A model generated the notes under the pieces. It was not told the DNA's origin. It saw only the letters and a list, made by a program, of their open reading frames with translations, and ran no database searches. The position numbers were made by a program, and so were the translations under genes. DNA of 35,875 nt from Patescibacteria group bacterium (GTDB lineage Bacteria > Patescibacteriota > Microgenomatia > JAMCYU01), in contig JAMCYU010000010.1 of the NCBI GenBank assembly GCA_023473585.1, positions 1 through 35,875 on the forward strand, in the 5' to 3' direction. This document shows positions 1-7,931 of this stretch, piece after piece. Within the stretch, counting starts at the first letter, position 1; every line of letters starts with the position of its first letter.

Positions 1-625
1 AGGTTCCTGCATTCGCCAAACCATTCCATTGTGAACAATCAACAGCACAAGCAGGCGGAGCCGTTGGCACCGGCGTCGGTCCGGGCGTGGCTGTGCAACA
101 AGAAGGTCCGACGCAGTTGACCACCGGCGTGGAATTATCCGGACAAACGCCGGTAAATCTCCCACCGGTACAGTCAACGACCCTATGAGTCGTATTATCG
201 CAACAGGTTTTATAATCGCCGCCAACCGCGCAGCCGCTTGAGGCGCATAAACCGGCCTCTAAATAGGGCGTTGATAAACAGCTGTCGGTCGCGTTGCACT
301 GCTCAAACTGCCATTTATATATACATTCATATCTTCCTGTACCGAGATTAACTGATGTTACTGTACAAGCCGGATCATGAGCCCATTTCCAGATAGGAAT
401 CGTCCCGTAGTCCTGAAGATAACAGCCGGCCAGGCTCTGGCAGCAAACGCTGGAAGCGGCAAGGGTATCACAAGCTCCCGGACAGGGAGCTCCTACTACC
501 GGACAATCCCCGGGAATCTTCGGATCACATTCAATCACTCTGGCAAAAACCGGTTCCACTCTTAAATCAACCAAAGGTAGCAAAAAAAGAAAAACGACCA
601 TGAAAAGAAAAAAGTATTTTCTCAT
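1..625 (-). CDS. Secreted Cys-rich protein, C-terminus cut by window edge
   Basis: The frame is open from an ATG at 625-623 to the window edge, giving 208 codons without a stop. The protein starts MRKYFFLF followed by a hydrophobic stretch and a likely signal-peptide cleavage near VEPVFARV, so export is expected. The mature part is rich in cysteines (for example CCQSLAGC, CVGPSCC) and then has a short Pro/Thr linker (TPGPTPVPTAPP). No known domain is recognised. The start codon overlaps the stop of the upstream gene (ATGA at 625-622), so the two are probably translationally coupled and form an operon. The style resembles the other large secreted proteins of this window (4635-6965, 32835-35231, 35736-35875), with disulfide-rich segments and Pro/Thr linkers, suggesting cell-surface or pilus-like roles, but that is inference. 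Confidence 0.8.
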   Translation of the reverse strand, partial: MRKYFFLFMVVFLFLLPLVDLRVEPVFARVIECDPKIPGDCPVVGAPCPGACDTLAASSVCCQSLAGCYLQDYGTIPIWKWAHDPACTVTSVNLGTGRYECIYKWQFEQCNATDSCLSTPYLEAGLCASSGCAVGGDYKTCCDNTTHRVVDCTGGRFTGVCPDNSTPVVNCVGPSCCTATPGPTPVPTAPPACAVDCSQWNGLANAGT

Positions 626-1191
626 TTGAACATTTCCTTGGTCAAAATCGCCGGTTGACCTTCAAGCATGATGGTTATACTTAATTTCGCTTGGCCCAGA
701 CATTTGATGCCCCTGTTTTCCTGGCTGATTTGGGCGATTTTTTCGCCGCTCATAACATAATCGCCCGTTTTGACCAAAATCCGGCTGTCCGGAGCCAGAA
801 GATAATCAACGCTTGATTTAACGGCTTGATCTTCAATAATCAGGTCCTCAAACTGCGCGTCTCCGGCCTCGTTAAGCTTGCGGCCGACGTACCGGACTTT
901 TCCCGAAGCAATGGCCCTAACCGTTGTTTTGGGCGGCAAAAAGAAATTAAGCTGGGTTGAGCTCGCGGTTGAAACGGGAATCGTCGCTAAAAATTCTTTG
1001 TCAACCGGCAGGGTAAAAGTTTCCTTAAGCTCGACGGCTTGCAAAGCCGGGGGCGTTGGTGAAGCTGGGGCTTTTTGCCAGAGTTTGGCTGATTTGGGGA
1101 AGGAAAAATTAAGAACAATAAAGCCGCTGACCAAAAGCAGGAAAAAAATCGTCAAAAAAATTAAGAGCAGGTTGCGTTTTTTCACCGGCAA
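622..1191 (-). CDS. Membrane-anchored degenerate M23/LytM-like protein
   Basis: The 189-aa product has a single N-terminal membrane segment (about residues 6-28) and then an extracytoplasmic part. The C-terminal half has the rhythm of an M23 peptidase or lipoyl-like beta domain: VRAIASGKVRYVG, then LIIED, then a run ending LVKTGDYVMSGEKIAQIS, as in LytM proteins where a loop follows 'G..V..G..I'. The zinc ligands of active M23 enzymes (HxxxD and HxH) are not visible, so it is probably a non-catalytic relative. The start is TTG at 1191, with an AGAGG box 8 nt upstream; a GTG two codons further is the alternative. A promoter lies at 1209-1236. It overlaps the following secreted protein by four bases (ATGA), so it may serve as its envelope partner. 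Confidence 0.6.
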   Translation of the reverse strand: MPVKKRNLLLIFLTIFFLLLVSGFIVLNFSFPKSAKLWQKAPASPTPPALQAVELKETFTLPVDKEFLATIPVSTASSTQLNFFLPPKTTVRAIASGKVRYVGRKLNEAGDAQFEDLIIEDQAVKSSVDYLLAPDSRILVKTGDYVMSGEKIAQISQENRGIKCLGQAKLSITIMLEGQPAILTKEMFK

Positions 1192-1208
1192 AAAAGACCT
1201 CTGAATTC

Positions 1209-1236
1209 AGACTACCATAAAATTAAAGATTGTCAA
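1209..1236 (-). promoter_or_regulatory. Sigma70-type promoter for the 1191-1 unit
   Basis: Minus-strand -35 TTGACA (1236-1231), 16-nt spacer, -10 TAGTCT (1214-1209). It lies 18 nt before the TTG start and leaves room for an AGAGG ribosome site, so unlike many promoters in this window it gives a short leader. Confidence 0.55.
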
Positions 1237-1268
1237 TCCTTTAAAGACCGAAAAGAAGAATCTTGGAC

Positions 1269-2804
1269 TTAAACCCTGGTTTTATCCAGTAAAAAAACAC
1301 GATGATTTTCAACAGTTAAAATATTTTTAAGAGCAATACTTACATTTTCAGATTCACTAGCTGCATCTATAAATACTTGGGCATAACGCGAAGATGTATC
1401 TTTAACTCTACCAGAAACTTTGCTAAAAAGTCTTTTGCCGAAATCGACTATTGTTTTACTACCATCGCTTGGAATCGCTATGTCTGCCTGATTAATAAGA
1501 AATCCAAGATTGAAATCTTTGGCTAAGATATCAAAATCTCGTGGAAACATTAGGGTCATATGGGGAATTCCTTTGGAATAAAAATAAGCCGTACAATTTG
1601 ATAAGGGAGAAACAAAACTCGTTTCGCCTGGAAGCCCATCAATCATAAAATAATAAATCACTTTCTGATATTCCTGTATTTTTAGATTTTCCACCCCCTT
1701 ACCCCTCGGATCCATGGGAAAAGGGATCTGCCATTCGCCTTTGGCTATCTGTTCCGGTGTGTTTTGCCCTTTCATTAAAATCTGGACGACTTCCGGCGTT
1801 AAAACCACGCCCTTATCCTTGCCTTGATTGAAGGTAATTTTCTCTCCGGCATAAACGCCTTCTTTTAAGCCGTAGGGATTGCCTTTTTCCGCGTAATATT
1901 TCTTGTCTTCGGCCTTAAAAACCAGTCCTTTAATTATAGGCGCGGTTTCGCTGATTTTTTCGACCGGTTCTCCGGTTTTGGGGTCAACGGTGGCGATCAG
2001 TTTTTTGTCTTTGGTCCAATAACCCATTTGCTCCATGCCAAACCAGCCGGCGCCTTTGGTCGCGATGGTGCTGTCGCCCAAATAACCTACATTCCCCTTT
2101 GAATCTTTAAAAGTCTCCTGTTTGGCCCAAATAATCCCCGTCACTTCATTTTTCTCATCAAGAGCAAAATAGCCCCAGTTTCCGGCCAGAACCGAATCTT
2201 CCAGCCTTTCGCCGCTTAAAGTTCTTATTGAAATCAGCAAATTGCCGTTCGTGTCTCTTTCCGAAACGATAACGCCCGAGAAAGGACGGTTATTTAAAAC
2301 GTCAATTAAAGGATTTTTAAGATAATAGTCGGCGGCTTTTTGCGCCAGACTCTCTCTTTGGATATCGGGCGTCGGGGTTGGCCGGGGTTCAGGCCCGCCC
2401 ACCACCGGCGGCAAATTAATAACCACGGCTGTTGGCGTCGGCGGAATCCTTGTCGGGGTCGCATCCGGTTTTAAAGTCGCTGTCGGCGAAGGTAAAGGAG
2501 TGGGGGTATCGGGTGTCGGTGTTGATTCCGGTTGGCCTCGATTACAACCTAAACCCGCAAGAGCGGCGAATAACAAACTTCCGCCTAGAAGTTCTCTTCT
2601 CCCGAGTTTTTTGTCCGAGTTATTTAAAGCCGAAACCAAAACACCACCGGCAATAATCGCTTCGACTAATGGCTTGGGTAATTTGACTTCATCACGTTCA
2701 TCAGGAAAGCTGACAAGAACATAGGTCCGGTCAGGACTTATCTTTTCCGCCAAAGGATTACTTTCTCTTTCGAAACTTAGACCCGCTTTTTCAGGTGTCT
2801 CCAT
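1269..2804 (-). CDS. Exported protein with internal twin-arginine/lipobox-like segment
   Basis: The 511-aa product is not recognised. It has an unusual N-terminus: about 65 mostly soluble residues, including one hydrophobic stretch (about 47-60), precede a twin-arginine-like segment GRRELLGG (RR at 69-70), a hydrophobic run and Cys87 in an LAGLGC context, which resembles a lipoprotein attachment site. A Pro/Thr linker (about residues 93-130) follows, typical of surface proteins here. The rest (about 150-511) is a globular domain with no motif I can assign; the C-terminal part contains CTAYFYSKGIPHMTLMFPRD. The upstream region shares a motif with the 7020-7781 gene, also a twin-arginine-type protein. 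If the N-terminal extension is real, signal recognition would have to be internal; no later start with a good ribosome site is evident. Confidence 0.6.
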   Translation of the reverse strand: METPEKAGLSFERESNPLAEKISPDRTYVLVSFPDERDEVKLPKPLVEAIIAGGVLVSALNNSDKKLGRRELLGGSLLFAALAGLGCNRGQPESTPTPDTPTPLPSPTATLKPDATPTRIPPTPTAVVINLPPVVGGPEPRPTPTPDIQRESLAQKAADYYLKNPLIDVLNNRPFSGVIVSERDTNGNLLISIRTLSGERLEDSVLAGNWGYFALDEKNEVTGIIWAKQETFKDSKGNVGYLGDSTIATKGAGWFGMEQMGYWTKDKKLIATVDPKTGEPVEKISETAPIIKGLVFKAEDKKYYAEKGNPYGLKEGVYAGEKITFNQGKDKGVVLTPEVVQILMKGQNTPEQIAKGEWQIPFPMDPRGKGVENLKIQEYQKVIYYFMIDGLPGETSFVSPLSNCTAYFYSKGIPHMTLMFPRDFDILAKDFNLGFLINQADIAIPSDGSKTIVDFGKRLFSKVSGRVKDTSSRYAQVFIDAASESENVSIALKNILTVENHRVFLLDKTRV

Positions 2805-2821
2805 GATTTCGCTCTCTTTAT

Positions 2822-2870
2822 CCTATAACATTTACGGCTTGCTTGTCAAATCCTGTAGTGTAACAGAATT
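2822..2870 (-). promoter_or_regulatory. Promoter of the 1269-2804 gene with shared upstream motif
   Basis: Minus-strand -35 TTGACA (2849-2844), 16-nt spacer and -10 TATAGG (2827-2822). Directly upstream of the -35 (2855-2870) is a 16-base motif, AATTCTGTTACACTAC on the minus strand, that recurs with one change upstream of the 7781 gene and beside the IS element at 4442. Confidence 0.55.
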
Positions 2871-2879
2871 TCGGAAAAA

Positions 2880-3104
2880 TTATTTAATATATGAATCAAA
2901 TTCTGCCCGTGTTAAATTTGCCTGACTAAGAATTGAGGAAAATGTTCCCATGGGAATCTCTTTGAAATTGGGGATAATTACAGTCTGGATCTTGCCTGCT
3001 TTAATTCCTCGCATTTTAATATGACTTCCACGTTGGGAAACAATCTCAAATCCTGCTCGACGTAAAGCAGAAATTACCTGCTTGGCAGAATAGAGTTTAG
3101 GCAT
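2880..3104 (-). CDS. hicA: HicA-type mRNA interferase toxin
   Basis: The 74-aa product matches HicA/YcfA toxins: a start like MPKLYSAKQVISALRRAGF and the catalytic-histidine strand QRGSHIKMR, followed by the TVIIPNFKEIPMGTFSSIL segment. HicA proteins are small dsRBD-fold ribonucleases that cut mRNA when the antitoxin is lost. A longer frame exists upstream to 3203, but the residues before MPKLY do not resemble the family, and the ATG at 3104 gives the usual length. It follows hicB and overlaps its end by eight bases, so translation is likely coupled. The order antitoxin-toxin is the reverse of the classical E. coli operon but common elsewhere. Confidence 0.85.
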   Translation of the reverse strand: MPKLYSAKQVISALRRAGFEIVSQRGSHIKMRGIKAGKIQTVIIPNFKEIPMGTFSSILSQANLTRAEFDSYIK

Positions 3105-3336
3105 ACGTGATCTTGAAAGAGAGAGGAATAAGTTCAGGGTTATTAAGAGTTTCCGGCGTTGGCACCTTTTCGTCCTCAAAATACAACTCCAGGGCCTCTT
3201 CAATATTCTTTAGAGCTTCCTTTTTATTTACTCCCTGACTGGCTACTTCAACTTCTAAACACCTTACCACGTACCAATCATCCTCTTGCCAAAGAAGAAT
3301 ATGCAAACCTGATTTTAATCTTCTTTTAGTCTTCAT
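3097..3336 (-). CDS. hicB: HicB-type antitoxin
   Basis: The 79-aa product has the HicB partial RNase H-like fold signature: the strand WYVVRCLEVEVASQGVNKKEALKNIEEALELYFED is the typical 'v.cpel.gc.s.G.t.eEAl.ni.eAl..y' pattern (given here only as key positions). HicB binds and neutralises HicA and usually represses the operon; this version is short and lacks an obvious C-terminal DNA-binding domain, so repression may need another factor. It lies immediately upstream of hicA. The ATG at 3336 is only 9 nt from a -10 box, so the mRNA is probably leaderless. The IS element inserted at 3380 sits only 6 nt upstream of the -35 box and has separated it from any upstream control sequence. Confidence 0.85.
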   Translation of the reverse strand: MKTKRRLKSGLHILLWQEDDWYVVRCLEVEVASQGVNKKEALKNIEEALELYFEDEKVPTPETLNNPELIPLSFKITYA

Positions 3337-3345
3337 AATATTTAC

Positions 3346-3374
3346 AGTCTACCATCCTCTCTCTATTTTGTCAA
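3346..3374 (-). promoter_or_regulatory. hicBA promoter, leaderless type
   Basis: Minus-strand -35 TTGACA (3374-3369), 17-nt spacer, -10 TAGACT (3351-3346), then 9 nt to the hicB ATG. The IS element begins 6 nt upstream of the -35 box. Confidence 0.6.
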
Positions 3375-3379
3375 AATTC

Positions 3380-4437
3380 TGTGCTGGACACCTAGATGAC
3401 GTACACTTTCCTCCTTTCAAAATATTCTCTAGGTGTTAGGTAGTTTATCGCCTGGTTAAATCTTCGGTTGTTGTACTTGTCATTAAAAGTTTGGCAGTAA
3501 TTTCTAATCATTAATATATCATCTAAAAGGTCTTCCTGCCAGTTGAAGAACTCATAGACAGCTGTTTGGATAAATCTTTCAGCTCTGCCATTTTGTTTGG
3601 GACAATAAGGATCGGTAAAGTAATGGGTAATCCCAGTATCTTGACAGGCTTGGTGGAAGTTTAAAAGGTATTCAGCTCCGTTGTCCGTTTGGATAGCTTT
3701 AATTTCAAACGGGAAATATCTTTTTAATTCTTCTAGAAAGAATCTGGCAGATAGCGATGATCCTGTTTCAAAACAGGAAACATAACCCATCCTGGTAAAG
3801 CCATCAATGGCGGCAAACAGATAAAATCTTTGGCCTAAAATATATAAGTGCTTGGTATCTATCTGGACCAGTGAGCCGGGATATTTTTCTCTTAGTTCTC
3901 TGGCCGCCTTAATTCTGGCGATAGCAAACCTTCTCTGTTTTCTGGTCCTTTGGACATGTTGAGAATTTAAAAGCTCGGGATGGCGGTTAAGGATTTTTTG
4001 GATGGTTGATGAACCTAGCTTAATCTTCTCTCTTTTAAGCTCCTCCTTAATTTCATACTTGCTTTTCTCCGGATCATTTCTCCTAATACTAATAACCTTG
4101 TCAATAAGCCATAAAGGAGTAATCATTTCTCTTAGATGTTTAGGTCTTCTGGTTTTATGGTTGTCCTCAAGACTTTTAAGGCTAAAACTTCTAAATCTTT
4201 TCTTCCACCGGTAGAAAGTATCAGGGGATAACGAGAAATACCTGCAGACAGCCCGGGCGTTGGTGCCGTGAGTTAAATACCAATCCCTCCACTCCAGTCT
4301 TCTTTTCCCTTCTTTAGAAAGGAGATGAATTTGAGAATATAGGCCCTTCGGCCATAAATAGCGTAACTTCATAGTTACGCCATTGTACATTCCTTTCGTC
4401 ACTTCTAAAGTGTACGGGATCTATCGTGTCCTAGACA
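3380..4437 (-). mobile_element. IS481-like insertion sequence
   Basis: About 1058 bp with imperfect terminal inverted repeats. The left end reads TGTGCTGGACACC and ends near CGTACACTTT (3380-3409); the right end, read inward, has TGTCTAGGACACG and CCGTACACTTT (4437-4407). About 24 inner positions pair with one gap. It carries one transposase gene. No clear target-site duplication is visible. The right end abuts a 71-bp sequence that is present again at 7833-7903, so the element landed at the edge of a pre-existing repeat. Confidence 0.8.
3392..4402 (-). CDS. IS481-family DDE transposase
   Basis: The 336-aa protein has an N-terminal helix-turn-helix region (TNARAVCRYFSLSPDTFYRWKKR) and an rve/DDE integrase core: first Asp in LVQIDTKHLY, second Asp in IQTDNGAEY and the Glu in KQNGRAERFIQ. 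The pattern and single-gene arrangement fit IS481, a relative of IS3 without the frameshifted orfA/orfB pair. All three catalytic residues and the length are intact, so it may be active. The frame opens with GTG at 4402; ATG codons at residues 5 and 11 are possible true starts, and none has a convincing ribosome site. The stop lies 12 bases inside the left inverted repeat. Confidence 0.9.
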   Translation of the reverse strand: MTKGMYNGVTMKLRYLWPKGLYSQIHLLSKEGKRRLEWRDWYLTHGTNARAVCRYFSLSPDTFYRWKKRFRSFSLKSLEDNHKTRRPKHLREMITPLWLIDKVISIRRNDPEKSKYEIKEELKREKIKLGSSTIQKILNRHPELLNSQHVQRTRKQRRFAIARIKAARELREKYPGSLVQIDTKHLYILGQRFYLFAAIDGFTRMGYVSCFETGSSLSARFFLEELKRYFPFEIKAIQTDNGAEYLLNFHQACQDTGITHYFTDPYCPKQNGRAERFIQTAVYEFFNWQEDLLDDILMIRNYCQTFNDKYNNRRFNQAINYLTPREYFERRKVYVI

Positions 4438-4507
4438 ATAACGTAGTGTAATAGAATTATGTATACAGTATCAAAGTTTCGAATAGCGCATAGTCTTAAT
4501 TTAGCAT
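4437..4507. repeat. 71-bp direct repeat, copy 1
   Basis: Seventy-one bases starting AATAACGTAGTGTAATAG and ending CTTAATTTAGCAT are identical to 7833-7903. The repeat begins at the outer end of the IS element. On the minus strand its end holds the motif AATTCTATTACACTAC, which in copy 2 sits just upstream of a -35 box. Confidence 0.9.
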
Positions 4508-4613
4508 AAGAATTAATCAAAAACAATACTGGCGTTCTGGAAAATTCTGACTTTCTAATTCTCTGACGTTCTGAGGCTTTGGTTTCCGAGTTCTCTGAAT
4601 CAGGTGGTGTTTA
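4508..4613. other. Low-complexity spacer with TTCTGA-like units
   Basis: Non-coding spacer between the repeat and the 4635-6965 gene. It holds degenerate repeats of the type TTCTGAC/TTCTGAG and, at its end, the small palindrome GGTGTTTACACC. No open reading frame or RNA is recognised. Confidence 0.5.
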
Positions 4614-4642
4614 CACCTTAAAAAGCTTTGCTTTTTAAGGTG
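4614..4642 (-). terminator. Perfect 13-bp hairpin over the stop codon of the 4635-6965 gene
   Basis: CACCTTAAAAAGC (4614-4626), a 3-nt loop and GCTTTTTAAGGTG (4630-4642) form a perfect stem. The TAA stop of the gene lies in the 5' arm of the transcript. There is no clear T-run after it, so it may act as an mRNA-stabilising 3' hairpin rather than a classical terminator. Confidence 0.5.
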
Positions 4643-6965
4643 CGACCTCCTGCCAGGTCAACCGGTTGAAACCGAAGTTGACGGGGAAATTAACTAAGAA
4701 ATCCGGCCGATATTCAAAATATTCTGAAGGGTAGGAATTATTATAATTCGTCCCTCCGCTATCTAAGTTCCGGTTAAAATTAAGACTGCCTGTTCCGTCC
4801 AAATTAGCATCGGCGATAAACATCCCTCCACCCAAAAATTGATTAGTCGAGACCGAGGTGTCAATTGACCCGTCGGCAATATAAATTCCTTGCATTTGGG
4901 AAGCAGCGGAACTGGCTGGATTTAAAGGCGTACTTGATCCTATACCTGTGTCAAAAGTAATGTTTCCACTTGAAATCAATGCAAAAAAACCGCCAGGCGT
5001 AACCTTAATTAGCGGATTAAAGGTTATATCGCCATCAACTAAGATAATAATTTTTTGATCGCTAGCAACCGTTCTTGTGTTCCCTCTATAACTCGTTCCG
5101 GCTCCCCCAGGTGAAAATTTATAGCAGTTACCTCCAGGATCTTTACCAAGGTCTTTAAAATGACCAGGATTGAAAAAGTTCTCTTTATCTTCAGTTACAC
5201 AATTTTGGAGTTTTGCCGAAAAGCGAACGTAATCGTATTTAGTCTGATTTCCGCCAAAACCCGTAAAGTTTTCCGTCGCCGCATCTTTAACTTTCCAGTT
5301 ATTGGGATTACTGAAAAGATTCTTCGTTTCTACGTTCCCCGTAAAATTTCCGCCGGTCGAAACAACCCCGGCCGTATTGGCCGTGCCCAAGGAAAGATAG
5401 GGACAACAACCGCCGGCGGTGCAAGTGGCTGAAGTACAGGTGTCAATAGGCATCGTTGCTCCCACACCTCCGTTGCCGTGGACGTCTCCGTAACCTGTCT
5501 GAAACCAAGCATTTTTCAAGGGAAAAACGGTAAAATTTTGCGTTATCGACGGCGCCGCTGCTAACGATACAGATTGGCTACAGGAAGACCCCCCACAAGA
5601 GAGACAAGACTCATCGGTCGCGTTATGGCTTACCGAAACGGTGTAAGAACTTCCTCTTGGCGGCTTACTGGAACAGCTGTCGCTATCATAATATCCACTG
5701 CCATTTGTCGTTAACGAACAGGCGTAGGTCGAACCACCGGTGCCGGCTATCGTTACCGTTCTTCCGCTCTGGAGACTACCGGTATTACAAGTCAAACCAG
5801 TCGTATTCTTGTAAACATTCCCGCTAATTTTTCCCGGTGGAACTAGAACAACCATCAAATAGTTATTTGCCTTCAACTCCTGGGAAAAAGTACAACCTGT
5901 TCCTGATTTATTAATCCCCTCAATCGTAAAGGTATAATTACAGGTATATCCTAGTGGAACACCAGTGACTTGAAAGGTTCGGCTACCTACAGTCAAATTG
6001 TTAAAAGAAAAATTAAGACCATTGGTATCGACTGTTCCCTTACAAAACCACCATGAATCCTGTCCTTCCGCATTCACCGAACACCAACCTTGCATTATGA
6101 CCTGCGTCGGACACCACCAAGAAGGATTATTAGTTCCGCCTTCGGCAATATTAACTCCGGGGATTACAGGATTACATTGGCTTTCACAACCGTTTATTTG
6201 ATTCCAGCAACATGCCTTATCTTCTCCAACAGGGCCTGGCGGATTGCAAGTAGCACAACTTGCTCCGTAAGGTGAACCACAATGTCCACCATCACTTGAA
6301 GTACTCTGTCCTACTCTTCCCCCGGTGCTTAAGGCAATATAGCCGTCTAGTTTTGCCGGCGCAGCAATACGGCAGTTAGCGGAGCTTCCCGGAGCCAGGC
6401 AGCATATAAAATCTTTGCCTTTCCTTTCCACGCAGTTGGCATCCCAAGGTCCTAGAGAAGCAGGTCGTGGTGGTATTGGCTCGCCACATGTTGGATCTGC
6501 ATACGGATTACAGCAATCTGTGCATTGTTGTCCGTGTTGTCCGCAAGAAACTTTACATTCATTTACACCCGGTTGACCATATACGGCACAGCATTGTAGT
6601 CCCGCAGGACAACCAGCAGGATAATTCGGCGGGCACATATTTGTAGTAGTCGTCGGAGTCGGTACAAGAGAACAGTTAAACTTTTCTTCTACGCACTGAC
6701 CGTTTCCAGGTCCACAGGAATCTATATCACAAGAGGTTTTATAAGAATAAGGCAGGGTTTGACCAGCTCCACCTTTATCCCAACATTGACCGAGCGTTCC
6801 TTGACAATCTTTGTCGGACGTGCAACCTGCCCATGGATCACAAGGAGTTCTACGTGTTTCTTGCCCAGCGCAAGAACAATCTGCAGCATATATAACCGTT
6901 AAATTTATTAACGAAGCAACGAAGAAATATGTCAAAAAAACCAAGCTCCGCAGGAAAAACCTCAT
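4635..6965 (-). CDS. Large secreted Cys-rich surface protein
   Basis: The 776-aa product has a signal peptide (about residues 1-28, ending VIYAADCSC), then roughly 300 residues with dozens of cysteines in short modules (for example CPAGLQCCAVYG, CVERKGKDFICC), a Pro/Thr linker, and a middle part that looks like a carboxypeptidase-regulatory or Ig-like beta domain (KISGNVYKNTTGLTC; tandem segments around residues 380-470). The C-terminal 250 residues have IIILVDGDITFNPLIKV and GIYIADGSIDT, a beta-helical pattern, and end YRPDFLVNFPVNFGFNRLTW. That C-terminus recurs nearly unchanged in the partial gene at 35736-35875, so it defines a paralogous family. The function is unknown; a disulfide-rich envelope, pilus-tip or adhesin role is inferred. 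The promoter at 6972-7000 predicts a leaderless mRNA. Confidence 0.75.
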   Translation of the reverse strand: MRFFLRSLVFLTYFFVASLINLTVIYAADCSCAGQETRRTPCDPWAGCTSDKDCQGTLGQCWDKGGAGQTLPYSYKTSCDIDSCGPGNGQCVEEKFNCSLVPTPTTTTNMCPPNYPAGCPAGLQCCAVYGQPGVNECKVSCGQHGQQCTDCCNPYADPTCGEPIPPRPASLGPWDANCVERKGKDFICCLAPGSSANCRIAAPAKLDGYIALSTGGRVGQSTSSDGGHCGSPYGASCATCNPPGPVGEDKACCWNQINGCESQCNPVIPGVNIAEGGTNNPSWWCPTQVIMQGWCSVNAEGQDSWWFCKGTVDTNGLNFSFNNLTVGSRTFQVTGVPLGYTCNYTFTIEGINKSGTGCTFSQELKANNYLMVVLVPPGKISGNVYKNTTGLTCNTGSLQSGRTVTIAGTGGSTYACSLTTNGSGYYDSDSCSSKPPRGSSYTVSVSHNATDESCLSCGGSSCSQSVSLAAAPSITQNFTVFPLKNAWFQTGYGDVHGNGGVGATMPIDTCTSATCTAGGCCPYLSLGTANTAGVVSTGGNFTGNVETKNLFSNPNNWKVKDAATENFTGFGGNQTKYDYVRFSAKLQNCVTEDKENFFNPGHFKDLGKDPGGNCYKFSPGGAGTSYRGNTRTVASDQKIIILVDGDITFNPLIKVTPGGFFALISSGNITFDTGIGSSTPLNPASSAASQMQGIYIADGSIDTSVSTNQFLGGGMFIADANLDGTGSLNFNRNLDSGGTNYNNSYPSEYFEYRPDFLVNFPVNFGFNRLTWQEVAP

Positions 6966-6971
6966 AAATTT

Positions 6972-7000
6972 ATAATGACAGTATTTAATATTGCTGTCAA
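6972..7000 (-). promoter_or_regulatory. Promoter of the 4635-6965 gene, leaderless type
   Basis: Minus-strand -35 TTGACA (7000-6995), 17-nt spacer, -10 CATTAT (6977-6972), then 6 nt to the ATG. No Shine-Dalgarno site fits between. Confidence 0.6.
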
Positions 7001-7019
7001 TATTAAAGAGAAAAAGGGA

Positions 7020-7781
7020 TCAGCAAGAAGAAGGCTGCGTCCAAGAAACTTGAGGCTCGGTGTATAAAACAGTATTTTCTTTTAAATTTTGTTCTAGGTT
7101 TTGATTGTATTGAGTCAATTTTTCCGAAGGAATTCCCATTAATGTTGATAATGATTCTCGTGTATCGCCTTTCCTTGCCACTATTGCCGGCAAGAGAATA
7201 ATGCTGTCTCCTATTCCATGTTGATTAACCTTAAGTATGCTTATCCTTCTCCCTCCCCAAAATAGTTGTTTTTGGGCCTCTGTGTCCGTGTCTACCACCT
7301 CACACGTTTCAACCTGATCCCGATGCTGATATTGAAGTTTAATCTGAGAACAACGAAGACCAATACTGCCGACCTTAATTCTGGTTACTTTTCCATCACC
7401 AGTAAATGAATCCTCACCAACACTAATATTACCTACGACTACAGAATCGAAACCTAGAGGAATTTCTTTTAGAACTTGAACGTCCCATCTCTCGGTTGAA
7501 TCCCTAGAACTTATTCCAAGAAGATTGAAAGGTTTCCCGACTTGGCGGAAAACTTCGACAGGCCTAATTAAGCCTTGACTATATATTTCGTCGGCTGAAG
7601 GTAGAGATACGCTCGATCTGTCAGGCGAATTAGGACTTTGTAGATTATTTTCACCCAAAAACCTTCCAGCAATAACGCCCAATAAACCGCCAGCTACACC
7701 AATTGCAAATTCTCTCCTGCTAATTTCTGGCAAAAGTCCCTTTGTCTGTCCCAGCACTTCGATATTTTTGGCTTGATCCAT
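7020..7781 (-). CDS. Tat-type exported protein with LysM-like C-terminus
   Basis: The 253-aa product carries a twin-arginine-like leader, ISRREFAIGVAGG (RR at about 22-23), followed by a hydrophobic run and no clear cleavage site, so it may stay anchored. The central part is not recognised. The C-terminal 55 residues (VARKGDTRESLSTLMGIPSE onward to LYTEP) follow the LysM pattern: a 'GDT..sls...gi....l...N.....l..g..l..p' order, though the usual Gly/Asn positions are partly changed. A LysM would fit binding to peptidoglycan or another GlcNAc polymer. The product ends with a Cys. It has its own promoter with the same upstream motif as the 1269-2804 gene, which is also a twin-arginine-type protein, so the two may be co-regulated. 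Confidence 0.6.
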   Translation of the reverse strand: MDQAKNIEVLGQTKGLLPEISRREFAIGVAGGLLGVIAGRFLGENNLQSPNSPDRSSVSLPSADEIYSQGLIRPVEVFRQVGKPFNLLGISSRDSTERWDVQVLKEIPLGFDSVVVGNISVGEDSFTGDGKVTRIKVGSIGLRCSQIKLQYQHRDQVETCEVVDTDTEAQKQLFWGGRRISILKVNQHGIGDSIILLPAIVARKGDTRESLSTLMGIPSEKLTQYNQNLEQNLKENTVLYTEPQVSWTQPSSC

Positions 7782-7804
7782 AGGTTATCCGCTAGTTTAT
7801 TTAA

Positions 7805-7853
7805 ATTATATTATCCTTACAGGTTTCTGTCAAATAACGTAGTGTAATAGAAT
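7805..7853 (-). promoter_or_regulatory. Consensus promoter of the 7020-7781 gene with upstream motif
   Basis: Minus-strand -35 TTGACA (7833-7828), 17-nt spacer, -10 TATAAT (7810-7805): a perfect consensus. The 16-base motif AATTCTATTACACTAC lies directly upstream within the 71-bp repeat. A leader of about 16 nt remains before the ATG. Confidence 0.75.
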
Positions 7854-7903
7854 TATGTATACAGTATCAAAGTTTCGAATAGCGCATAGTCTTAATTTAG
7901 CAT
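7833..7903. repeat. 71-bp direct repeat, copy 2
   Basis: Identical to 4437-4507. It starts in the first base of the -35 box of the 7020-7781 gene and fills most of the gap to the rseP stop codon. Confidence 0.9.
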
Positions 7904-7931
7904 CTTTTGATCTTTTTAACAATGCCAAAAG

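Noticed and set aside
877-1204. Open frame of 108 codons on the plus strand
   Set aside because: Antisense shadow of the M23-like gene; no ribosome site, no family resemblance, composition typical of a reverse-complement frame.
3104-3203. Longer N-terminus for hicA (to 3203)
   Set aside because: Residues before MPKLY do not match the HicA family and the region is coding for hicB in another frame.
4635-5512. Open frames opposite or across the 776-aa gene
   Set aside because: Shadows of the large secreted gene, no independent signals.
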